Source: an uncultured Eubacteriales bacterium
Lineage (GTDB): Bacteria; Bacillota; Clostridia; Lachnospirales; Lachnospiraceae
Direction: 5' to 3'
NCBI GenBank assembly: GCA_900321525.1
Contig: ONWL01000108.1
Coordinates: 1 to 5,743, forward strand
DNA length: 5,743 nucleotides
Position 1 is the stretch's first letter, and every line of letters begins with the position of its first letter. Made by a program: the position numbers and the translations under genes. This document shows, in pieces, positions 1-4,542 of this stretch. The notes under the pieces were generated by a model. The model did no database searches. It was not told the DNA's origin and saw nothing but the letters and a program-made list of their open reading frames with translations.

Positions 1-134
1 TCTCCAGGATGGATCATCAGATGGATGCAAACCGGGAAGGAAGAGAAAAGTTGATTTCCTGCATATTGAGAGTACTGTCAATCAGATGGACGCAACACCG
101 GCAAGGAAGAGAAAGGAGAACCTGTGTCGGATGT
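1..134. other. Left-edge intergenic stretch, no gene assigned
   Basis: This stretch lies downstream of the sfsA stop codon (TAA, complement of 135-137). It holds an imperfect direct repeat, listed separately. No hairpin followed by a T-run was found on the minus strand, so the sfsA transcript has no obvious intrinsic terminator here. One plus-strand frame is open from base 2 to the stop at 275-277, but it overlaps sfsA by about 140 bases. It shows no recognised domain and is Lys/Arg-rich where it crosses the repeats, so it is not called as a gene. Confidence 0.5.
16..116. repeat. Imperfect direct repeat, two copies of about 35 bp
   Basis: Copy 1 is at 16-50 and copy 2 at 81-116. Both begin ATCAGATGGA and share the core AAGGAAGAGAAA. 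They differ by a few substitutions and one inserted base, and their starts are 65 bp apart. The flanks of the two copies do not match, so this is not a simple 65-bp tandem unit. Function unknown; it may be a remnant of a dispersed repeat or a decayed coding repeat. Confidence 0.5.
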
Positions 135-848
135 TTATAATTGCACCGGAACCGGATGCCACAGTGTCATACTGTCAGGAGTCACGTGACAGTTCATGGC
201 TAAAACCAGCACGCCTGCATCTGCCGCTTCTTTCAGTGCCTGGGCAAATTCCGGGTGCATCTGGCGGTTTGGCATAAACAACCGTGCCTGCTCCATCTGA
301 AGCACGAACAGCACGCCTGCCCGGTAGCCTTCCCTTGTGACGGCAATCAGTTCCCGAAGATGCTTCACCCCACGTTCTGTAGGAGCATCGGGAAAGAGCA
401 GGACACCGTCTTCTTCCAGTGTGACCCCTTTTACCTCCAGAAACATCCGGCAGGTGTCGCTTTCTAAATAAAAGTCAAATCGGGAATTGCCATATTTGGT
501 CTCCGGGCGCAGAGTACGCAGATAGCTGCCAAGCTGTCCGTTCTGATTTTGGGGCAGTGCAAACAATCCCCCATTTTGCAGCCATTCTCCTACTGCTGCA
601 TTGGGCGCCTGAGAATCCATATTGATGAGCAGATCCCCCTTATATACGGCAATCAGATCGTATTTGGTTTTTCGGGCAGGATTGGAAGCCTGCGCTAAAA
701 TGACTTTGCTGCCCGGAAGCAGCAGTTCCCGACACCGTCCGGTGTTTTTCACATGACACACCTGCTCCACCCCGTCAATGTCTACCAATGCAATGAAGCG
801 GTTGGGGCGGGAGCGGAAGGTACCGGTGACAATGGATGGATATTGCAT
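135..848 (-). CDS. sfsA: SfsA family protein (sugar fermentation stimulation protein)
   Basis: This is a full-length SfsA of 237 residues, close to the usual family length (about 230-240). An N-terminal OB-like part carries the family block HVKNTGRCRELLLPG (about residues 32-46), followed by TKYDLIAVYKGD and NMDSQAPN. The second half has a PD-(D/E)XK nuclease-like core, with SRFDFYL giving Asp125 and LEVKG giving Glu138-x-Lys140. It is followed by the signature FPDAPTERGVKHLREL (152-167). Escherichia coli SfsA was described as a DNA-binding factor affecting maltose metabolism genes; the nuclease-like fold is known, but a general biochemical role is unsettled. The ATG at 848-846 is supported by AGAGGA (complement of 856-861) seven bases upstream. 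The start lies 16 bases after the stop of the upstream regulator gene and no separate promoter is evident, so the two are probably co-transcribed. The C-terminus looks complete. Confidence 0.95.
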   Translation of the reverse strand: MQYPSIVTGTFRSRPNRFIALVDIDGVEQVCHVKNTGRCRELLLPGSKVILAQASNPARKTKYDLIAVYKGDLLINMDSQAPNAAVGEWLQNGGLFALPQNQNGQLGSYLRTLRPETKYGNSRFDFYLESDTCRMFLEVKGVTLEEDGVLLFPDAPTERGVKHLRELIAVTREGYRAGVLFVLQMEQARLFMPNRQMHPEFAQALKEAADAGVLVLAMNCHVTPDSMTLWHPVPVQL

Positions 849-864
849 GGAATTGTCCTCTCTT

Positions 865-2190
865 TTAAATATTTTGGGAAGGCAATTGATAACAAGTGGC
901 TTTTCCCTTTCCTTGTTGGGTTAATAAACCCTTTTGCGTCATTTGTCTGAGCAATCGTCCGGCAGTGGATTGGGAGATTCCCAGTTCTTTTTCAATCTCA
1001 CTTCGGGAAGCAGAATGATGCGTCTCTATAAAATGAAGAATGGCTGTTTCTTCAGGAAGGAGTGTGGTGCCTTCTGAAACAACAGAATCTGCCACAGGGG
1101 TGTCTGCATTTAAGTTAGGAAGAATGATTTTAAAAGCATTGTTTGTGGTGATGATTTCCGGTTTTTTGCCGCTGTTGGAATAGGCATTCATAATTTTTTG
1201 AATTCCTGTTCCATATGCTTCGATTAGTTCCAGTCGATAAAAAATGTTGGCAAGTTTGGGATTACGGCAAACAGAGATGCCAAGCATCACATCTGCCAGT
1301 GAGAGTCCGGACATCAAACCACCAATCGAAATAAACTCAATGCGGTCACTATAGATACTGATGATCGTGCTTGCAGCAAAAGAGTAATCACGATGTATGA
1401 TTGAATTGAGTAGTGATTCGCGTATGGCAACATCCGGGTAATCCCTGGTATCAATTCTTCGCAACTTGTGAAAATCGGAATGTATCTGATTATGAAAATC
1501 AATGAATTCATAAGCATCGTTGAGTTGTTTGAAAAGACAACCGGAAAATTCCCGGCGATCTTTAAAAATGCTTTGATCCGTTCCCTGAAAAAGTGCAGCT
1601 TTAATGGAGTGAGTACATTGGTCTGACAGAAGAAGCCCCAGATTGGTGTAAACACCATCATGATTCAGAAGCCCCAGTGTTTGTTTTTGTGGTGTACCAA
1701 AAGAGAGATTTCGTTCTGTAAATTCCTGTTCTGTTACATGAAAAGTCAGCTCCTGATTTAAAGAACGGAGTTCTTCAAAAACATCCCCATCTGTTTCTTT
1801 GATCATGTGACGAATGGCGGTATCTGTAGAAGGAACAGAGGAAGTGCCTTGTCGAACATAGACACCTTCCGGGCGCAGCCCTTTTTTGGCAAGATAATAG
1901 GGGCGATTGGTACCTCGTTGTATATCGACTAATACTATTTGCTTTTCATCTATCTCTATGGTATTGTAATGAAGGAACATGGTGACATCTGGTTTAATAG
2001 TATCTCGTACCATGTTGCTAATCTGTAGCATAATCTGATCAGGGTTGTCTACGCCAATCACATCTCCTTCGTCATTTACTCCAATATATAGTTTTCCCCC
2101 CTCACAGTTGGCAAATGCAATAATTTCTTTTTTGATATCATCTACAACAATTGATTTTAATTCAACGGTTTCACTTTCTGTAAAATGCAA
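865..2190 (-). CDS. AlbA_2 (Schlafen-type) putative transcriptional regulator with GHKL-like ATPase region and C-terminal winged helix
   Basis: The protein has 441 residues from the chosen start. Residues 1-130 form an AlbA_2 (divergent AAA-4/Schlafen AlbA_2) domain, with the typical opening ESETVELKS, IIAFANCEGGKLYIGV and later RPEGVYVRQGTSS. Residues about 240-360 match the HATPase_c_4 (RecG-C-terminal-like) region, with ESLLNSIIHRDYS (Glu258 and Asn262, N-box-like) and EAYGTGIQKI. Residues about 378-437 form a winged helix (SRSEIEKELGISQSTAGRLL). Many database entries name such proteins 'ATP-dependent DNA helicase', but no helicase motor motifs are present. The role is inferred to be DNA binding and regulation. 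The start is TTG at 2190-2188, with AGGAGG eight bases upstream. The frame stays open to another TTG at 2271, but that codon is part of the -35 box. The gene is the first of a bicistron with sfsA. The repeats over its promoter suggest autoregulation, which is inference. Confidence 0.88.
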   Translation of the reverse strand: MHFTESETVELKSIVVDDIKKEIIAFANCEGGKLYIGVNDEGDVIGVDNPDQIMLQISNMVRDTIKPDVTMFLHYNTIEIDEKQIVLVDIQRGTNRPYYLAKKGLRPEGVYVRQGTSSVPSTDTAIRHMIKETDGDVFEELRSLNQELTFHVTEQEFTERNLSFGTPQKQTLGLLNHDGVYTNLGLLLSDQCTHSIKAALFQGTDQSIFKDRREFSGCLFKQLNDAYEFIDFHNQIHSDFHKLRRIDTRDYPDVAIRESLLNSIIHRDYSFAASTIISIYSDRIEFISIGGLMSGLSLADVMLGISVCRNPKLANIFYRLELIEAYGTGIQKIMNAYSNSGKKPEIITTNNAFKIILPNLNADTPVADSVVSEGTTLLPEETAILHFIETHHSASRSEIEKELGISQSTAGRLLRQMTQKGLLTQQGKGKATCYQLPSQNI

Positions 2191-2198
2191 TGGATTGT

Positions 2199-2204
2199 CC
2201 TCCT
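2199..2204 (-). promoter_or_regulatory. Ribosome binding site that fixes the TTG start of the AlbA_2 gene
   Basis: The minus strand reads AGGAGG followed by eight bases (ACAATCCA) and TTG. The resulting N-terminus MHFTESETVELK is the usual beginning of AlbA_2 proteins. No comparable site precedes the upstream in-frame TTG at 2271. Confidence 0.85.
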
Positions 2205-2242
2205 GAATGGAATGATATAAGAATATTTGTTTTCTATGTATG

Positions 2243-2271
2243 ATTCTACTCATTCTACTCATTCTTGTCAA
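2243..2271 (-). promoter_or_regulatory. Sigma-A type promoter for the AlbA_2-sfsA unit
   Basis: On the minus strand a perfect -35 box TTGACA (2271-2266) is separated by exactly 17 bases from TAGAAT (2248-2243), one mismatch from TATAAT. Transcription would begin near 2236, leaving a leader of about 45 bases before the TTG start at 2190. The spacer and -10 box consist of the 9-bp iterons, so a protein bound to them would block polymerase. Confidence 0.8.
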
Positions 2272-2319
2272 TGAATTTGGTTAGAATGAGTAGAATGTGA
2301 TGAGTAGAATGAGCAGAAA
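2243..2319. repeat. Iteron cluster and 15-bp inverted repeat over the promoter (probable operator)
   Basis: The left half holds two full copies of ATTCTACTC (2243-2251, 2252-2260) plus ATTCT (2261-2265). The right half holds AGAAT plus GAGTAGAAT (2283-2296), then after GTGAT another GAGTAGAAT (2302-2310) and a degenerate GAGCAGAAA (2311-2319). CATTCTACTCATTCT (2251-2265) and AGAATGAGTAGAATG (2283-2297) are perfect reverse complements separated by 17 bases. The outer copies also mirror each other with two mismatches over 18 bp. The -35 box sits in the central spacer and the -10 box in the left array. This arrangement is typical of an operator. The likely binder is the adjacent regulator, but that is not shown by the sequence. 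Confidence 0.75.
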
Positions 2320-2397
2320 GATATACTTCAGCTAAAAATTCCACAGCAATGGGCTCGGTGCTTTCTGCCATATGAAAAGATATGAAAGTGATTTTGA

Positions 2398-3471
2398 TTA
2401 TTTCGTTACATTCGGTTCCTCAGAACGCAGTTCCTGCGCTTGCTTTTGCAAAAGCTCTTCATAAAGTGGACGTTCTGCTTCCGGAACCTGCAATACATCC
2501 ATTGCCTGTTTTGTGGAAAAATGCAGTGTGGTCATCAGGTTGTAAATGGAATTGGTAAGGGTCGTCTGTGTCCCTTGCATAATACCTTGCGCTGTACCCT
2601 CTGCATACGCTTTCTCAGCGTATTGCAAGCCGATTTCATGAAGGATATGGGCCATATGTGTCACCTCCTCTGTGAAGCCTTGTACCATAGGAATCTCATA
2701 ATCATCCTGTAAAATCTGGGCTTTCTGCTGATAGTCCATCTTAGAAGAAAGCAGTGTGTTCAGCAGTCCCAGAAGTGGGGATGATTCCCGCCGTGCTGTA
2801 TGGACAGCTGTTTCATTTGTGTGTGTGGTTGCCTCAGATACATTTTGTTTTTCCAGATATACCATCACCACGGAGATCAGGTCGTAGAAGTCAGGTGCTT
2901 CCTGTACCTGTCCGATCAGTGGCGTTTCCTGAATGGAATAGGTGGTGATGCTGTTCTGCCGTGCTGCCGGTGGATTGGTACAGATCCAGATGGAATATAC
3001 CTTTCGCAGCCTGCCATACTGGCTTCCGGTAAATTCCGTGCCGTACTGGGAGGAAATCATCCGGCAGCAATAGTAGAGTGCCCGTTTGATGAGCGGGTAG
3101 CCTGGGTAAAAGTTATTCTGTGCCTCTACATTGATGATCATAGTGATCTTCTCTTCAGAAGAGGGAAGAGAAGCCAGAAAGCGGATGTCATAAGTGACAG
3201 TGCCTTCGTGAAGGCTGGCATCCTCGTTGCCAATGCCATGAATCTTGGAAGAAGAGGCATTGGGCAGGAGAGGTAGTTTAGAAGCCTGAGGGGTTCCTTC
3301 GATGTACTGTCTGGCAATATCTGAGACATCGCAGTCGTGAAACTCTTTGACACAATGTTTCAGAATCCATGCCAGAATGATACGCTCAGACAACAGCTGC
3401 TTACAGGCAGCGTTATAAGCGGACTTTTGACCGGCACTGTACAGTGTGTCGAAAATTGTGTGATTGGTCAT
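2398..3471 (-). CDS. Rpn/PDDEXK_2-like nuclease-fold protein ('PD-(D/E)XK nuclease family transposase')
   Basis: The protein has 357 residues. It resembles the Rpn (recombination-promoting nuclease) and PDDEXK_2 proteins that are frequent in Lachnospiraceae and often labelled transposases. The N-terminal part has an AACKQLLSERIILAWIL helix (about 21-37). The core is TVTYDIRF (Asp95) followed by MIINVEAQNN (Glu116-x-Gln118), a D...ExQ form of the PD-(D/E)XK active site. PGYPLIKRALYYCCRMIS follows. A linker near residues 211-230 leads to an Ala/Gly/Gln-rich segment (YAEKAYAEGTAQGIMQGTQ, 284-302) and a helical tail. The ATG at 3471 is preceded by AAAGGAG ten bases upstream. The frame opens further upstream at TTG 3546, but that would cross the probable -10 box. 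No terminal inverted repeats or second transposase gene are visible, so it is a lone gene here. Family assignment is by motif recognition; function in this organism is unknown. Confidence 0.78.
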   Translation of the reverse strand: MTNHTIFDTLYSAGQKSAYNAACKQLLSERIILAWILKHCVKEFHDCDVSDIARQYIEGTPQASKLPLLPNASSSKIHGIGNEDASLHEGTVTYDIRFLASLPSSEEKITMIINVEAQNNFYPGYPLIKRALYYCCRMISSQYGTEFTGSQYGRLRKVYSIWICTNPPAARQNSITTYSIQETPLIGQVQEAPDFYDLISVVMVYLEKQNVSEATTHTNETAVHTARRESSPLLGLLNTLLSSKMDYQQKAQILQDDYEIPMVQGFTEEVTHMAHILHEIGLQYAEKAYAEGTAQGIMQGTQTTLTNSIYNLMTTLHFSTKQAMDVLQVPEAERPLYEELLQKQAQELRSEEPNVTK

Positions 3472-3481
3472 AGTGCGCACA

Positions 3482-3488
3482 CTCCTTT
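3482..3488 (-). promoter_or_regulatory. Ribosome binding site deciding the Rpn-like gene start
   Basis: The minus strand reads AAAGGAG, then ten bases (TGTGCGCACT), then ATG at 3471. The spacing is slightly long but it is the only good site. It supports a start 25 codons inside the longest open frame. Confidence 0.65.
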
Positions 3489-3525
3489 GTGAAGTGGACG
3501 GCGTCGATGAAAACTCTGCAAATAC

Positions 3526-3536
3526 AGTATAACATA
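3526..3536 (-). promoter_or_regulatory. Extended -10 promoter for the Rpn-like gene
   Basis: The minus strand reads TATGTTATACT: the TRTGn extension followed by TATACT (3531-3526), one mismatch from TATAAT. No good -35 box lies 17 bases upstream, as is common for extended -10 promoters. The expected leader is about 50 bases before the ATG at 3471. Confidence 0.55.
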
Positions 3537-3640
3537 ATATGAGCAAAATGCATATAGAAATTTTATGTCAACATTCTATGTGGAATGCAGATCGTTTTTT
3601 AGCCTGGTTTGCAATTGTAAGAAAAATGAAAGAATAAAAC

Positions 3641-3669
3641 TTGCACAGAATTAAAACTTGCGTTACAAT
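3641..3669 (+). promoter_or_regulatory. Sigma-A type promoter of the ABC transporter operon
   Basis: TTGCAC (3641-3646), a 17-base spacer and TACAAT (3664-3669) make a near-consensus promoter. Transcription would start near 3676. It points away from the extended -10 promoter of the Rpn-like gene, so 3472-3834 is a divergent promoter region. The leader before the ATPase start is then about 160 bases, unusually long for a plain leader. Confidence 0.75.
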
Positions 3670-3691
3670 AAATATTACAGTACAAAAAAGG

Positions 3692-3703
3692 TGGCATATG
3701 CCA
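3692..3703. promoter_or_regulatory. 12-bp palindrome just downstream of the promoter (possible operator)
   Basis: TGGCATATGCCA is a perfect 12-bp palindrome lying about 16-27 bases after the expected start of transcription, a usual place for a repressor site. In RNA the overlapping bases could instead form a 6-bp hairpin, TATGCC-AGTG-GGCATA (3697-3712). Neither role is proven. Confidence 0.35.
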
Positions 3704-3742
3704 GTGGGCATACTGTCACATCAGGAGAGTGGGTTGTTGTGA
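3698..3742 (+). CDS. Possible 14-residue leader peptide (speculative)
   Basis: The ATG at 3698 opens a frame MPVGILSHQESGLL ending at TGA (3740-3742). A purine-rich AAAGGTGG precedes the ATG by only a few bases. Its stop overlaps the GTG of the next tiny frame by four bases (GTGA), the pattern seen in translational coupling. It has no similarity that I recognise, and a frame this short can occur by chance. Confidence 0.2.
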   Translation: MPVGILSHQESGLL

Positions 3743-3805
3743 AACGCTGTGATCCGATCAGAAACAGACGGAGAGGCAGGTTTCGGTCGAAGCACAGCAT
3801 TTCAC
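3739..3805 (+). other. Long stem-loop in the ABC operon leader
   Basis: GTGAAACGCTGTG (3739-3751) pairs with CACAGCATTTCAC (3793-3805) over 12 of 13 positions. Inside the 41-base loop, GAAAC can pair with GTTTC and flanking CGA with TCG, giving a second stem with small bulges. It is not a terminator, because no T-run follows (AATGATGAGAC). It ends 11 bases before the AAGGAG site (3817-3822) of the ATPase gene, so it could control translation or protect the transcript. It does not match a riboswitch class that I recognise. Confidence 0.5.
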
Positions 3806-3810
3806 AATGA
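3739..3810 (+). CDS. Possible 23-residue Arg-rich leader peptide (speculative)
   Basis: GTG at 3739 is preceded by AGGAG (3723-3727) with an 11-base gap and opens a frame beginning MKRCDPIRNRRRGRFR. It ends at TGA 3808-3810 within a double TGATGA. It carries seven arginines and two lysines in 23 residues. The frame is almost coextensive with the long stem-loop, so a translating ribosome would have to unfold it. The stop lies 24 bases before the ATPase ATG. It may be only the chance coding content of a structured leader. Confidence 0.25.
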   Translation: MKRCDPIRNRRRGRFRSKHSISQ

Positions 3811-3834
3811 TGAGACAAGGAGAGAGCAGAACCA

Positions 3835-4539
3835 ATGAAACTTGTGGTGGAGCATTTGAAGAAAAGTTATGATGCAAAAGAAGTGTTGCGGGATATTGAT
3901 TTCACATTTGAAGAAGGATTGATTTATGGGTTGTTAGGACGCAACGGGGCAGGGAAGACCACCCTGTTTAATTGTCTGAATCAAGACCAGATGGTGCAGG
4001 GCGGAAGGTTTTATCTGGAAGAGGAAGGTGGAGCACAGGAAGTGAAGCCGGAGGAGATCGGTTATGTGCTCTCTACCCCTACTGTGCCGGAGTTTTTGAC
4101 AGCAAGAGAGTTTTTGAAATTTTTTATGGAGATCAATGGACAGACGGTGCCTGCACCGGAGTCTCTGGATGTGTATTTTGATCTGATTCAGATTCAGGCA
4201 GAAGACAGAGACAGACTATTGAAGGATTATTCTCACGGAATGAAAAATAAGATGCAGATGCTGGTGAATCTGATGGCAAAGCCCAAAATTCTGCTGTTAG
4301 ACGAGCCACTAACCTCGCTGGATGTGGTAGTGGCAGAGGAGATGAAGCAGCTGTTAAAGGAACAGAAACAAGGACGGATCACCATTTTTTCGACCCACAT
4401 CATGGATCTGGCCTTGGATCTGTGTGATGTGATCGTACTGCTCAATCACGGGGAACTGGAACGGGTAGAGAAGGAATCTTTAGACCAGCAGGCATTTCGG
4501 GAGAAGATTCTGGAGGCACTTCGGGAGAATGGAGAGTAA
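3835..4539 (+). CDS. ABC transporter ATP-binding protein, EcsA-like
   Basis: This is a 234-residue cytoplasmic ATPase that would power the membrane subunit encoded next. Motifs in order are Walker A GRNGAGKTT (35-43), a signature-like segment YSHGMKNKMQ (132-141) in place of LSGGQ, Walker B ILLLDEP (152-158), D-loop SLD (161-163) and the switch histidine in FSTHIMD (His188). The Q-loop position reads IGYVLSTP (75-82) and lacks the usual glutamine; together with the altered signature this fits an exporter-type Ecs-like subfamily rather than an importer. The length is near the minimal nucleotide-binding domain plus a short tail. AAGGAG (3817-3822) lies 12 bases before the ATG, a rather long gap. 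The gene is followed after three bases by the permease, whose ribosome binding site lies in this gene's last codons. In Bacillus subtilis EcsAB affects secretion and regulated membrane proteolysis; whether this pair does so is inference. Confidence 0.9.
   Translation: MKLVVEHLKKSYDAKEVLRDIDFTFEEGLIYGLLGRNGAGKTTLFNCLNQDQMVQGGRFYLEEEGGAQEVKPEEIGYVLSTPTVPEFLTAREFLKFFMEINGQTVPAPESLDVYFDLIQIQAEDRDRLLKDYSHGMKNKMQMLVNLMAKPKILLLDEPLTSLDVVVAEEMKQLLKEQKQGRITIFSTHIMDLALDLCDVIVLLNHGELERVEKESLDQQAFREKILEALRENGE
4531..4534 (+). promoter_or_regulatory. Ribosome binding site of the permease inside the ATPase gene
   Basis: GGAG within the last codons of the ATPase gene lies eight bases before the ATG at 4543. 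With only three bases between stop and start, translation of the two subunits is probably coupled. Confidence 0.6.
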
Positions 4540-4542
4540 GAG

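Noticed and set aside
171..193. Inverted repeat ACTGTCA-N9-TGACAGT
   Set aside because: It lies inside the C-terminal codons of sfsA, is short and has no T-run, so it is not supported as a terminator or operator.
2..277. Plus-strand frame open from the left edge, crossing the direct repeats and 140 bases of sfsA
   Set aside because: It overlaps a certain gene on the other strand, has no recognisable domain and looks like a shadow of sfsA plus repeat sequence.
2255..2371. 38-residue minus-strand frame between the Rpn-like gene and the AlbA_2 gene
   Set aside because: No ribosome binding site precedes its ATG, and its second half is translated operator and promoter repeats.
2320..2397. Terminator after the Rpn-like gene
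   Set aside because: No stable hairpin followed by a T-run was found on the minus strand; read-through into the AlbA_2 gene is possible.
2398..3471. Insertion sequence around the 'transposase'-labelled gene
   Set aside because: No terminal inverted repeats or target duplications were seen, and Rpn-like proteins are nuclease-fold proteins rather than classic IS transposases.
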